Both the position numbers and the translations under genes were made by a program. From contig JAATFD010000039.1 in assembly GCA_015655375.1 (NCBI GenBank), positions 1-53,103 on the forward strand: 53,103 nucleotides of DNA, in the 5' to 3' direction. The notes beneath the pieces were generated by a model, which did not search any database, had not been told where the DNA came from, and saw only the letters and a list, made by a program, of their open reading frames with translations. This document shows positions 17,339 to 27,103 of this stretch, piece by piece. Origin of the DNA: Actinomycetales bacterium (lineage in GTDB: Bacteria > Actinomycetota > Actinomycetes > Actinomycetales > Actinomycetaceae). Numbering within the stretch: position 1 is the stretch's first letter; each line of letters begins with the position of its first letter.

Positions 17339-17368
17339 AATCTAGCCGATCGCGCACCGGGGCGGCAA
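17339..17368 (-). promoter_or_regulatory. Candidate promoter for rplU-rpmA
   Basis: On the minus strand TTGCCG (17363-17368) and TAGATT (17339-17344) are 18 bases apart, in the gap between the RNase E/G stop and rplU. Both boxes are imperfect, so this is a moderate call. Confidence 0.4.
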
Positions 17369-17423
17369 GCCGATCTCGCCCCGGACGCGCGTCATGGCCT
17401 GTGCGATTCCACACCCACCGGGT

Positions 17424-20114
17424 TCACTCCTGCGACGGAGTGGCCTCGACCACTCCGGTGGAAGCCACTCGACGACGTCGCTTGCGCGGTGCCGCCTGTG
17501 TGACATGCGTATCGGGAAGGGCGATATCGTCGAGTGTCGTCGCCTTGTGTGTGCGCCCGGACTTGTCGCGGGTCATCACCGAGGTCGGTTCGGGATCGGC
17601 TTCGGGCGCCACCGGCGCAGACTCGCTCAGAGGCCCGACGACAGCTGTCGCTACCGCACGACGGCGGCGTGGTTTCTTGGCGGGCCCGGCGGTCTCGGCC
17701 GGCCCCGTGCTTCCCGTCTCCGGAGCGGGCGTCTCCGGGGCCTCGACGACCGCGGCCTTGGTGGTCCGCGACCGTGAGGCGGCGCGCCTGCGAGACCGCT
17801 TCGCGGTCGGGGCCGCACTTTCCTCAGGCTCGGGAGCCGCCGGGACCTCGGGCGTGGATTCCTCTGCGGCCACGGTGAGATCGACAGAGGTCTCCAGACT
17901 GGAAGGCCCGGAAGCAGGAGCGCCCGGATCGATGGTTCCGCCCGAGGTCGCCCGACGTCGGCGAGGCTTCCGCTTGGGCTTCACAGGCTCTGAGACCGTG
18001 TCTTCCGGCTCCACGGAAGCGCTCGGAGTCTCCGACTCGATCGTGGCGGGCACTCCCTCTGCGTCGGACAGCTTCTCGGTCTCCTTGGCGGGCGTGTGAC
18101 CCGAGGCCGCAGCAATCGCAGACAGCGCCGTGCGAGTCTGCTCGGCGCCGGGACCCTCGACGGACTTGCGGGCCTCCTCGGAGCTCTTCTTCTGACGCTT
18201 CGAGCGCTGGTGTCCACCGGTGTGGTCCTCGGAACCGGTGTGCTCGACGGGATCGTGGTGGACGATGAACCCACGTCCCTCGCAGACCTCGCACGGCGTC
18301 GAGAACGCCTCAACGAGGCCCTCTCCCACACGCTTGCGCGTCATCTGGACCAAGCCGAGGGACGTGATCTCGGTGACCTGATGACGAGTGCGGTCTCTCC
18401 CGAGGCATTCGACGAGGCGACGCAGGACGAGATCACGGTTCGACTCAAGCACCATGTCGACGAAGTCCACGATGACGATGCCACCGATGTCGCGCAGGCG
18501 CAGCTGGCGCACGATCTCCTCGGCTGCCTCGAGGTTGTTACGGGTGACCGTCTCCTCAAGCGTGCCACCGGCTCCGATGTATTTGCCGGTGTTGACGTCG
18601 ATGACCGTCATCGCCTCGGTGCGGTCGATGATCAGTGTGCCGCCACTGGGCAGCCAGACCTTGCGGTCCATGCCCTTGGCAAGCTGCTCGTCGACGCGGA
18701 AGGAATGGAAGACATCCTCGGTGTCGACCCACTGCTCGACGCGGTCCGACAACTCTGGCGAGCGGTCGTCGATGTAGGCCTTGACCGTTTCATGGGTCTC
18801 TGCGCCTTCGATGACCAGGCGGGTGAAGTCCTCGTTGAAGATGTCGCGGACCACGCGCAGGGCGAGCTCGGGCTCACCGCGCAGCAGAGTCGGTGCGGAC
18901 TTCGTGTTTGTCTGCTTGCGCTCGATCTCCGTCCACTGGCGGACCAGGCGCTCGACGTCGTCGGAGAGCTGCTTGTCGGAGGCGCCCTCGGCTGCAGTGC
19001 GCACGATGACACCCGAGCCGGCGGGGACGACCTTCTTGAGGATCTTCTTCAAACGCTGGCGCTCTGGTTCGGGCAGTTTGCGGGAGATCCCCATCATCGA
19101 CCCATGCGGGATGAGGACCAGGAAACGGCCGGCTAACGTGATCTGGCTGGTCAGGCGCGCGCCCTTGTGACCGATCGGGTCCTTCGTCACCTGCACGAGG
19201 ATGGCGTCACCACTCCTGAGGGCGTTCTCGATACGCCGAGGGTGGCCTTCCAGACCGACGGCGTCCCAGTTGACCTCGCCGGCGTAGAGAACGGCATTGC
19301 GGCCGCGACCGATGTCAATGAAGGCAGCCTCCATCGAGGGCAGGACATTCTGGACTCGACCCAGGTAGATGTTGCCCACGGCCGACTGCTGGGTCCGTCG
19401 GGCGACGTAGTGCTCGACCAACAGATCGTCCTCAATGACGGCGATCTGGTCGAGGCCGTTGCGGTGACGGATGACCATCTGACGAGTGACGGACTCACGA
19501 CGGGCCAGAAATTCGGACTCGGTGATGACGTGATGACGACGATCCTCACGACGACCCTCACGACGCCGCATCTTCTTGGCCTCCAGGCGCGTCGACCCCT
19601 TGAGGGCGCGAACCTGGTCGGAGGCCTCGCCCCCGAACTCGGTCGAGGAGGAGGAACGGGAACGACGGCGACGACGACGCTTGGTCGTCGACTCCCCTTC
19701 GGCCTCGTCCTCGACGGCATCCACGTCCGGGCCAGCTGCCTCGGGTTCGGACTTCTGCGCGTCACCGCCGTCCGATCCGGGGGGAGCTTCCTCCACGGAT
19801 TCATTCTTCTGGGAATGCCGCGATCGACGCGTGTGCGCGCGAGGACGGGCTTCCTCGTCCTCGGTGGGCGGTTCTGCGGGCGCGTTCTCCCGCTCGGGCG
19901 CCGCCTCCTCAGGCTCACTCTCGGACGACACCGCGCGTGGCGCTCGCCGCGACGAGCGGCGTTTGCGGGGTGCAGACGGCTTCTCCTCGTCGGAAGGAGA
20001 CCCTTTGACGGGTCCCGGTTCGACGAAAGTGGGCGGTTGGAAGGTCGGTGCCTGGAACAGCAGTGACGCCGCTCGGGTCTCGGGTGCCGACGGGGTCTCG
20101 GGGGTGGTGCTCAC
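17424..20114 (-). CDS. Ribonuclease E/G
   Basis: The 896-residue protein is the endoribonuclease that processes rRNA and starts mRNA decay. The catalytic core occupies roughly residues 240-650. An S1-like segment (GNIYLGRVQNVLPSMEAAFI) is followed by GHKGARLTSQITLAGRFLV, the catalytic-site stretch GGIVIVDFVDM and a zinc-link CEVCEGRG. Long, highly charged flanks of about 240 residues on each side are rich in Glu/Pro/Ala and Arg clusters (KRRRRRRSRSSS, KPKRKPRRRR), as in actinobacterial RNase E. The GTG at 20114 has GGAG 4 bases upstream and begins a more natural N-terminus than the upstream ATG at 20156. The gene is followed by rplU. Confidence 0.92.
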   Translation of the reverse strand: MSTTPETPSAPETRAASLLFQAPTFQPPTFVEPGPVKGSPSDEEKPSAPRKRRSSRRAPRAVSSESEPEEAAPERENAPAEPPTEDEEARPRAHTRRSRHSQKNESVEEAPPGSDGGDAQKSEPEAAGPDVDAVEDEAEGESTTKRRRRRRSRSSSSTEFGGEASDQVRALKGSTRLEAKKMRRREGRREDRRHHVITESEFLARRESVTRQMVIRHRNGLDQIAVIEDDLLVEHYVARRTQQSAVGNIYLGRVQNVLPSMEAAFIDIGRGRNAVLYAGEVNWDAVGLEGHPRRIENALRSGDAILVQVTKDPIGHKGARLTSQITLAGRFLVLIPHGSMMGISRKLPEPERQRLKKILKKVVPAGSGVIVRTAAEGASDKQLSDDVERLVRQWTEIERKQTNTKSAPTLLRGEPELALRVVRDIFNEDFTRLVIEGAETHETVKAYIDDRSPELSDRVEQWVDTEDVFHSFRVDEQLAKGMDRKVWLPSGGTLIIDRTEAMTVIDVNTGKYIGAGGTLEETVTRNNLEAAEEIVRQLRLRDIGGIVIVDFVDMVLESNRDLVLRRLVECLGRDRTRHQVTEITSLGLVQMTRKRVGEGLVEAFSTPCEVCEGRGFIVHHDPVEHTGSEDHTGGHQRSKRQKKSSEEARKSVEGPGAEQTRTALSAIAAASGHTPAKETEKLSDAEGVPATIESETPSASVEPEDTVSEPVKPKRKPRRRRATSGGTIDPGAPASGPSSLETSVDLTVAAEESTPEVPAAPEPEESAAPTAKRSRRRAASRSRTTKAAVVEAPETPAPETGSTGPAETAGPAKKPRRRRAVATAVVGPLSESAPVAPEADPEPTSVMTRDKSGRTHKATTLDDIALPDTHVTQAAPRKRRRRVASTGVVEATPSQE

Positions 20115-20681
20115 GGTTCTCCAATTGTGAGTGTCCCCCTCACACCTGAAGGACACCGGATGCTCGCCCGCTGGGGGCGGAAATCTGTCCAGGACCGCGC
20201 CTTGGTGCGGTGGTACTCAGGGCCCCGGCCGTCTCCGGCCGTTCGGCTCACCTGGCACGCTCGCCGCGGAGGTGCGTCCACGGCGTCCATGTTCGTCGTC
20301 ATTGTCGCACATCACGGGGCTCCGAGTCGGGTGGGCTCGCTCACCGGCGACAGGATTCCCCGAACGTCACCGGCGGACGCCCCCACCGAGGTCTCCTCCA
20401 CACGAAGCTTTCCAGCCGGTCGATGAATGAGTAGAATTTCTCAATCGGGGGTCGCATGTCATCCCCGTCGACCGGAAATTGTTTTCACTCTTTGGCCTCC
20501 GCAAACCCTCTTGATCAGCCCGGCGACGAGTGAGCCGACCTCGCGTCACATGTCCGTTCACACGCTCCGTTCGGCCACTAACCACTTGGTCAATGCGGTA
20601 TCTTTTTGACATGGCGTCAGGACAGGCGGCCTGCCGCGTGCCCGCGCCGTCCAACTCCCTCACACCGGAAAGGCGAGCACC
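20115..20681. other. Intergenic region between RNase E/G and cydA
   Basis: These 567 bases separate two divergent genes and hold no convincing gene; open frames here are short and lack family features. A candidate promoter toward cydA is listed separately, and would give cydA a leader of about 240 bases. No known riboswitch fold was recognised. A DosR-type operator is possible but I could not identify one by eye. Confidence 0.6.
20409..20437 (+). promoter_or_regulatory. Candidate promoter upstream of cydA
   Basis: TTTCCA (20409-20414) and TAGAAT (20432-20437) are separated by 17 bases. The -10 box is good (5 of 6); the -35 box is weak (4 of 6), which would fit an activator-dependent promoter. 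Confidence 0.35.
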
Positions 20682-22250
20682 ATGACACTCCTTCCGGCCG
20701 CACTCGATGCGGTGGCGCTGGGTCGGTGGCAGTTCGGTATCACAACCGTCTATCACTTCATCCTCGTGCCGCTCACCATCGGGTTGTCGCTCCTGGTTGC
20801 GATCATGCAAACGTTCTGGCACAGGTCCGGCAAGGACGCGTGGCTCCAAGCCACCCGGTTCTTCGGCAAGCTCCTTCTCATCAACTTCGCCTTGGGGGTT
20901 GCCACCGGCATCGTCCAGGAATTCCAGTTCGGCATGAACTGGTCCGAGTACTCCCGCTACGTCGGCGACATCTTCGGAGCACCCCTCGCCGTCGAGGCAT
21001 TGCTTGCCTTCTTCCTCGAGTCGACGTTCCTGGGCCTGTGGATCTTCGGCTGGGGGAGGCTGTCCAAGGGATGGCACCTCGCCTGCATCTGGTTCGTCGC
21101 AATCGGCACGATGCTGTCGGCGGCCTGGATCCTCTCCGCGAATGCGTGGATGCAGCATCCGGTGGGGGCGACCTTCAATGCAACGACCGGCAGAGCCGAG
21201 CTCGACGGCGCCGCCGGATTCCTCAAAGTCATCACGAACTCCGTCTTCATCTGGGAGTTCAGCCACGTCATCACCTCCTCCTGGCTGGTCGCCGGCACGT
21301 TCGTCGCCGGATTGGCGATCTGGTGGATGGTGCGCGCCGCCCGTCGCGGTGGCGAGGCCGGCGAAACACAAGCACGTGAGGTCTGGCGCCCCATCGCCCT
21401 TTTCGGACTCGTGATCGTCATCATCGGCGGCCTGGGAACTGCTGGCACCGGACACATCCAGGGTCAGGAACTCGTCAGGGCCCAACCGATGAAGATGGCT
21501 GCGGCCGAAGGCGTGTGCGTCGACACGAAGGGCGCTGCCTTCACCATCGCCCAATTCGGGTCCTGCCCGCTGGGTGACGACGGCTCTGAACCGACCAAGT
21601 TCATCGAGGTTCCCGGAGTCTCCGCTTTCATGGCGACCAACAGCTTCTCTGGCACCGTCGAGGGAGTCAGCTCCGAGCAGGCTCGCCTGGTCGAGACCCT
21701 CAACGCGAACCCCGACTTCGTCGCCAAGTACGGCGACGCCTCGCAGTACGACTTCCGCCCCCCGCAGATGGTCGTCTTCTGGTCCTTCCGCATCATGATC
21801 GGTCTGGCCGGCTTCGCCGCCGTCCTCGCCCTGTGGGGACTGTGGGCGATGCGCAACGGGGCCGTGGCAACAAACAAGTGGCTCGGGATCTTCGCCCTGA
21901 TCACGATCCCGACCCCCTTTCTGGCAGCCTCCTTCGGATGGATCTTCACCGAAATGGGTCGCCAACCTTGGGTGGTGGTCCCCAACCTCGACGCGTTGGC
22001 CGGCGGTGATGCCGTCGGCTCCGTGATGATGATGACCGAGTCGGGAATCTCGACGGCCGTCCCGGCGGGACAGGTCCTGGCGACGATGATCATCTTCACA
22101 CTGCTCTACGCGGCGCTGGGCGTGGTCTGGTTCCTTCTCATCAAGCGCTACTCACTCGAAGGGATCCATTCGTCGGGGGACTCCGGGACGAGCGAGACCC
22201 AGGCTGCCCCCGGCGACGCTCCCGTCGGCGCCCTGTCGTTCGGTTACTGA
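20682..22250 (+). CDS. cydA: Cytochrome bd oxidase subunit I
   Basis: The 522-residue membrane protein is the haem-carrying, quinol-oxidising subunit of the bd oxidase, which reduces oxygen with high affinity. The N-terminus has the conserved GRWQFGITTVYHFILVPLTI with the haem-ligand histidine, followed by several membrane segments. The quinol-binding Q-loop begins at QPMKMAAAE (about residue 267) and runs to RPPQMVVFWSFRIM. The ATG follows a GGAAAGGCGAG site. It heads the cydABDC set. Confidence 0.96.
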   Translation: MTLLPAALDAVALGRWQFGITTVYHFILVPLTIGLSLLVAIMQTFWHRSGKDAWLQATRFFGKLLLINFALGVATGIVQEFQFGMNWSEYSRYVGDIFGAPLAVEALLAFFLESTFLGLWIFGWGRLSKGWHLACIWFVAIGTMLSAAWILSANAWMQHPVGATFNATTGRAELDGAAGFLKVITNSVFIWEFSHVITSSWLVAGTFVAGLAIWWMVRAARRGGEAGETQAREVWRPIALFGLVIVIIGGLGTAGTGHIQGQELVRAQPMKMAAAEGVCVDTKGAAFTIAQFGSCPLGDDGSEPTKFIEVPGVSAFMATNSFSGTVEGVSSEQARLVETLNANPDFVAKYGDASQYDFRPPQMVVFWSFRIMIGLAGFAAVLALWGLWAMRNGAVATNKWLGIFALITIPTPFLAASFGWIFTEMGRQPWVVVPNLDALAGGDAVGSVMMMTESGISTAVPAGQVLATMIIFTLLYAALGVVWFLLIKRYSLEGIHSSGDSGTSETQAAPGDAPVGALSFGY

Positions 22251-22270
22251 GAGGAAACGGAGACATTCCC

Positions 22271-23392
22271 ATGACACTCAGCATCCTCTGGTACATCCTC
22301 ATCGCGGTCCTGTGGACCGGATACTTGGTCCTCGAGGGCTTCGACTTCGGCGTCGGCATGCTGCTGCACATCGTCGCCAAGAACGACCGCGAGCGCACCG
22401 CCGTCGTGCGCACGATCGGCCCACACTGGGACGGCAACGAGGTCTGGCTTCTCACGGCTGGTGGCGCGACCTTCGCGGCCTTCCCCGAGTGGTACGCAAC
22501 GATGTTCTCGGGCATGTACCTGCCCCTGTTCATCATCCTCGTGCTCCTGATTCTGCGGATTACCGCCATCGAATGGCGCTCGAAGATCGCAACCGAGAAG
22601 TGGCGTGCGACCTGGGACTGGTTCCACACCGTCGCCGCCCTCGGAGTTCCGCTGCTGCTTGGCGTCGCCTTTGCGAATCTTGTCCAGGGCATGAAGATTG
22701 AGGTGATCGACCGCGCGACGCAGACCGCTGTTCCAGTCGCCGACGCCGCTGCGGCCGCTGCCACGTCGTCGCACCAGTTGACCGGTGGGTTCTTCTCCCT
22801 GCTGACTCCCTTCACTCTGCTGGGCGGAGTGGTCATCGTCGCGATCTGCCTGATGCATGGCGCCCAGTTCCTCACGCTGAAGACCGACGGGGTCATCCGC
22901 GAGCGCGCGAACGCCTTCATCGCGCCGGCCTCGGCCGTCTCGACGGTGCTGGCTGCTGTCTTAGTCCTGTGGGGCCAGTTCGCCCACACCGACAACCTGC
23001 TCGCCTGGATCCCGCTGGTCATCGCTGCCCTGTCGCTCATTGCATCGGCGGCGTTCTCCCAGGCCGCGACCCGGCGCGAGGGGCTCTCCTTCGTGCTTTC
23101 CTCGGTCGGCATCGCTGCGGCGGTCGCGTGGATCTTCTCCGCGATGGCTCCTGCGGTCATGAAGTCGAGCATCGATCCGGGCTACTCGCTGACGATCTCC
23201 CAGGCATCCTCCACCCAGGGCACCCTGACTGTGATGACCATTGTCGCGGTCTGCCTGGTCCCGATCGTCTTGATCTATACGGCGTGGTCGTACTGGGTCT
23301 TCCGCAAGCGCGTCACCCCCGGTGACGTCGACGCGAACGCTGGTCTGCTCCCCGACAAGATCAGGCTTGGCGAGAATTTCCTCACCGGCTGA
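22271..23392 (+). CDS. cydB: Cytochrome bd oxidase subunit II
   Basis: The 373-residue membrane protein is the partner of CydA. The N-terminal LWYILIAVLWTGYLVLEGFD is the diagnostic CydB signature, and HWDGNEVWLLTAGGATFAAF follows. The remainder is a series of hydrophobic helices ending in ILIYTAWSYWVFRKRV. The start is 20 bases after cydA, so the two are co-transcribed. A hairpin follows the stop. Confidence 0.96.
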   Translation: MTLSILWYILIAVLWTGYLVLEGFDFGVGMLLHIVAKNDRERTAVVRTIGPHWDGNEVWLLTAGGATFAAFPEWYATMFSGMYLPLFIILVLLILRITAIEWRSKIATEKWRATWDWFHTVAALGVPLLLGVAFANLVQGMKIEVIDRATQTAVPVADAAAAAATSSHQLTGGFFSLLTPFTLLGGVVIVAICLMHGAQFLTLKTDGVIRERANAFIAPASAVSTVLAAVLVLWGQFAHTDNLLAWIPLVIAALSLIASAAFSQAATRREGLSFVLSSVGIAAAVAWIFSAMAPAVMKSSIDPGYSLTISQASSTQGTLTVMTIVAVCLVPIVLIYTAWSYWVFRKRVTPGDVDANAGLLPDKIRLGENFLTG

Positions 23393-23405
23393 GATCCAGC
23401 ACGCT

Positions 23406-23443
23406 CTTCGGGCCCGTATCTCCTCGGGGGTGCGGGCCCGAAG
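23406..23443 (+). terminator. Hairpin between cydB and cydD
   Basis: A perfect 11-bp stem, CTTCGGGCCCG (23406-23416) with CGGGCCCGAAG (23433-23443), encloses 16 bases. It starts 13 bases after the cydB stop. No T-run follows, so it may attenuate rather than fully separate cydAB from cydDC. Confidence 0.55.
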
Positions 23444-23513
23444 TGTTGGACAGACCACGGATCGTCGAGCACGACACCCGGAAGACTGACGGTCCAACTG
23501 GCACAATAGTGGG

Positions 23514-25331
23514 GTGAGACCCCTTGACCCGCGACTAATGCGTTATGCACGGTCGTCTCGGGGATACATTGTCGCGACCGCTGTCTTCGGTCTCCTCACA
23601 TCGATCCTCGTTATCGCCCAAGCCTTTCTGATCTCCCGTTCGCTCGCGCCCGTTGTCCGTGGAGCCTCCGAGCTGTCCGGCGTGTTCCGTCCCATCGGGA
23701 TCCTTCTGATCGTCGTGCTCGTGCGCGGCCTGCTCGTGGCCGTGCGTGAGTCCCTGGCGCACCGCGCCGCCGATTCAGCAATCCGCGAGCTGCGCGGGGC
23801 GGTCATCTCCAAGGCTGAAAGGCTGGGGCCACGGTGGCGCGCCGCCCACGGCACGGACACCGCGACACTGGTGACCCGAGGGCTGCAGGACCTCGGCCCG
23901 TACTTCGTCGATTTCCTCCCCCAACTCCTTCTGTCGGCGACCGTCACCCCCTTGGTGCTCGCGACAATCCTCCTGCTCGATTTCTGGTCGGCCCTGATCG
24001 CGGCCCTCGTCATTCCACTGATCCCGCTGTTCATGATCCTCATCGGGCGCTTCACCCAGGACTCCTCCGAACGCAAGCTCGCCTCGATGGAGCGGCTCGG
24101 TTCCCAGATGCTCGACCTCATGGCCGGGCTGCCAACACTGCGTGGTCTGGGGCGCGAGGCCGGACCACGCGCCCACCTCAAGCGCCTCGGTGAGGAGAAC
24201 ACCCGCACGACCATGGCAACGCTGCGAGTCGCCTTCCTGTCGGGAGGTGTCCTTGAGTTCCTGACGACGCTGTCGGTCGCTCTCGTTGCCGTCGAGGTCG
24301 GGATGCGTCTGGTCAGCGGCAACATCGGCCTGGAGACCGGTCTGGCCGTCATCATGCTCGCCCCCGAGGTCTTCGAACCGCTGCGCCAGGTCGGCGCCCA
24401 GTTCCACGCCTCGGCCAACGGAGTCGCCGCCGCGAACTCCGCCTTCGACATCCTCGAGACTCCTGAGCGTCCCGACGGTCACGTTGCAGCTCCCGACCTG
24501 CACGGCTCCGAGATCGTCCTAAAGGACCTCTCGGTTGCGGCGCGCGGTGTCTGGGCCCCGCATTGCCTCGAGGCCGTCATCCGACCCGGGACCCTGGTCG
24601 CTCTGCGCGGGCCTTCGGGCGCGGGCAAGACGACAACGGCAATGGTCGCCCTCCGCTTGGAGGATCCGACGCTCGGCCACGTCCTCATCCGTCCCGCCCG
24701 GCCGGGACGTGGCGAGGACGAGGAGTCGGTCGACCTCGCGGACATTGAGGCCGCCTCCTGGTGGAGTCAGGTCTCGTGGGTCCCCCAGACCCCTGTCCTC
24801 CTGCCCGGAACTGTCCGCGAGGCACTTCCCGAGGACGTCGGGGCGACCGACCTCGCGCGTGCCGCCGGTTCGACCGGACTGGAGCAGGTCGTCGCCTCCC
24901 TCCCCCAGGGCTGGCAGACCCCGATCGGTCAGGGCGGTGTCGGGCTCTCCGTCGGTCAACGTCAGCGTCTGGCACTGACTCGCGCCCTCCTCGATGATGC
25001 GCCCCTGGTCGTCCTCGACGAACCGACAGCCCACCTCGACGCGATGAGCGAGGAAACGATCGTCGATGCCCTGCGCGCCATGCGGGCCGAAGGACGCACC
25101 ATCCTGGTCATTGCCCACCGCGCCGCCGTCGTCGCGGCCGCCGATCACGTCATCGACGTCGTGGCGCGCCCGGCGACGCCCGCCGAGTTCGAGGCGCATC
25201 CCGAGCTCGGTCACATCGACGAACTCACGGACCTGCGAGTCGAGCTTCCGGGCTTCCTCGACGACTCGGAGATCGCGCCCGCTCCGTCCGGCACCCACCG
25301 GTCGGACCCGATGGCGGGAGGCGCCCGGTGA
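23514..25331 (+). CDS. cydD: ABC transporter CydD (bd oxidase assembly)
   Basis: The 605-residue protein is a fused membrane-ATPase half transporter. With CydC it exports cysteine/glutathione-type thiols needed for bd oxidase assembly. Six membrane segments lie in the first 300 residues. The ATPase has Walker A GPSGAGKTTT near residue 365, the signature LSVGQRQRLAL and Walker B LVVLDEPTAHLD. The start is a GTG and the stop overlaps the cydC GTG as GTGA. Confidence 0.93.
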   Translation: MRPLDPRLMRYARSSRGYIVATAVFGLLTSILVIAQAFLISRSLAPVVRGASELSGVFRPIGILLIVVLVRGLLVAVRESLAHRAADSAIRELRGAVISKAERLGPRWRAAHGTDTATLVTRGLQDLGPYFVDFLPQLLLSATVTPLVLATILLLDFWSALIAALVIPLIPLFMILIGRFTQDSSERKLASMERLGSQMLDLMAGLPTLRGLGREAGPRAHLKRLGEENTRTTMATLRVAFLSGGVLEFLTTLSVALVAVEVGMRLVSGNIGLETGLAVIMLAPEVFEPLRQVGAQFHASANGVAAANSAFDILETPERPDGHVAAPDLHGSEIVLKDLSVAARGVWAPHCLEAVIRPGTLVALRGPSGAGKTTTAMVALRLEDPTLGHVLIRPARPGRGEDEESVDLADIEAASWWSQVSWVPQTPVLLPGTVREALPEDVGATDLARAAGSTGLEQVVASLPQGWQTPIGQGGVGLSVGQRQRLALTRALLDDAPLVVLDEPTAHLDAMSEETIVDALRAMRAEGRTILVIAHRAAVVAAADHVIDVVARPATPAEFEAHPELGHIDELTDLRVELPGFLDDSEIAPAPSGTHRSDPMAGGAR

Positions 25332-27103
25332 GGTTCCTGCTCACGGCCTCGGAGCGCCGATCCCTGCGCCGGGTCCTCGGGTTGCTCGACATCGACGCCC
25401 GAGGCGTCGTCCTGTCCGTCGTCCTGGGGTCCCTCGGGCTGGGCTCCGCCGTCGCTCTGTCCGCAACCTCGGCCTGGTTGATCGCGCGCGCCTCCCAACA
25501 ACCCCCCGTTCTCTATCTGACGGTCGCGGCGGTCGCCGTCCGCATGTTCGGTATCCTGCGGGCCCTCATGCGTTACCTCCAACGCCTGGCCAGCCACAAA
25601 GTGGCGCTGACCGGCATGGACGCACTGAGACAGAATCTCTACGGCATTCTCTCGACCTCACGCGTCGACCGTGTCGTCGCCCTGCGCCGCGGCGATCTGC
25701 TGGCCCGCACCGGCGCCGACGTCGACGAGGTCGGCAACCTCGTCGTCAAATCGCTCCTCCCGGCGGCCGTCACTCTGCTCGTTGGTGTCGCAACCGTTGG
25801 GGGAATTGCGATGCTCTCCCCCGCCGCGGCCCTGATCCTGGCCATCTGCCTCCTGGTCTCCGGCGTCGTGACTCCGCTGCTGACCGGAAAAGCGACCCGC
25901 ACGGTCGAGGCCGACTCCCGGAGTGCCCGCACCGGCTTGTCGGAGACGACGGTCAGCCTCATGGACGGCGCTGCGGAACTCCAGACCTCCGGACGCATCG
26001 ACGGAATCCACACACACCTCGGCCGCATCGAGGACTCGCTGACCGATGCCACGGCCCGCGCCGCGCGTATCTCGGGCCTCGCCGCCGGAGTCGACCGTGC
26101 AGCGATGGGTCTGGCCGTCGTCGGAGCCCTGCTCGTCGGGATCCCGGAGACCACGGCCGGTCTCGTCGCAGCGGTCGCCCTCGCCGTCCTCGTCCTCACC
26201 CCCCTCGCCTCCTTCGAGGGCACCTCGGAGTTGTCGGCCGCGGCCTCCCAGCTGGTGCGCTCCGCCGCAGCAGCGGAGCGGATCGATCATCTGCTCGGCA
26301 CCGATCGCCTCCCCGAGGAGCATCACCTGCCGACGGTTCCGCCGACCGGTCCCCGATTGGTCGTCCGGAACCTTGCCATCGGCTGGCCCGGAGGACCGAT
26401 CATCGCCCGCGGCATCGACCTCGATCTGGAGGTCGGCTCGCACCTGGCAGTGGTCGGCCCGTCCGGCATCGGGAAGTCGACCCTGCTCTACACACTGGCC
26501 GGAATGCTGCCGCCCGTGGAGGGCACCGTCACGTTGGACGGAGCCGACGTGTGGGCGGCCGACCGCGGCGACGTCGCCTCCCGCGTGACGGTGACCGCCG
26601 AGGACGCCCACATCTTCGCCACGACCGTGTATGAGAACATCCGGGTGGCCGACGCCGACCTGACCCGTCCGGCGGCCGCGGACCTGCTGGATCGCGCCGG
26701 ACTGTCGGAATGGTTGGGTGAGCTTCCCGCAGGACTCGACACGATGATCGGATCGGGTGGGACGACCGTCTCCGGAGGCGAGCGACGCCGACTGTTGCTC
26801 GCGCGCGCGCTGGCCTCTCCCGCTCCCTTGTTGCTGCTGGACGAACCCGCGGAGCATCTCGACCCGGATACCGCCGATGCGTTGATGGCCACCTTGCTCG
26901 GTCCCGAGGATTCAGCCCGTGGCGTCCTCGTCGTCACCCATCGGCTGTCCGGCCTCGCCGGAGCCGATGCGGTGCTGGTCCTCGATCATGCGGACTCCGC
27001 TGCGGATCTGTTCCCCGCGACGATCGTCGAACGAGGAACACATTCAGACCTGAGTTCCCACCGGACGAGCTATCGGTGGGCACTCGAACAGGAGGCACGA
27101 TGA
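25328..27103 (+). CDS. cydC: ABC transporter CydC (bd oxidase assembly)
   Basis: The 591-residue protein is the second half transporter. An N-terminal membrane domain (SATSAWLIARASQQPPVLYL is typical of CydC) is followed by an ATPase with Walker A GPSGIGKSTL near residue 376, signature VSGGERRRLLL and Walker B LLLLDEPAEHLD. It overlaps cydD by GTGA and the following kinase gene by ATGA. This tight coupling places the sensor in the same transcript. Confidence 0.93.
   Translation: MRFLLTASERRSLRRVLGLLDIDARGVVLSVVLGSLGLGSAVALSATSAWLIARASQQPPVLYLTVAAVAVRMFGILRALMRYLQRLASHKVALTGMDALRQNLYGILSTSRVDRVVALRRGDLLARTGADVDEVGNLVVKSLLPAAVTLLVGVATVGGIAMLSPAAALILAICLLVSGVVTPLLTGKATRTVEADSRSARTGLSETTVSLMDGAAELQTSGRIDGIHTHLGRIEDSLTDATARAARISGLAAGVDRAAMGLAVVGALLVGIPETTAGLVAAVALAVLVLTPLASFEGTSELSAAASQLVRSAAAAERIDHLLGTDRLPEEHHLPTVPPTGPRLVVRNLAIGWPGGPIIARGIDLDLEVGSHLAVVGPSGIGKSTLLYTLAGMLPPVEGTVTLDGADVWAADRGDVASRVTVTAEDAHIFATTVYENIRVADADLTRPAAADLLDRAGLSEWLGELPAGLDTMIGSGGTTVSGGERRRLLLARALASPAPLLLLDEPAEHLDPDTADALMATLLGPEDSARGVLVVTHRLSGLAGADAVLVLDHADSAADLFPATIVERGTHSDLSSHRTSYRWALEQEAR

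Noticed and set aside
20367-21965. A 532-codon minus-strand frame across cydA
   Set aside because: It is the shadow of cydA; the composition is Gly/Asp/Glu/Arg-rich and non-globular.
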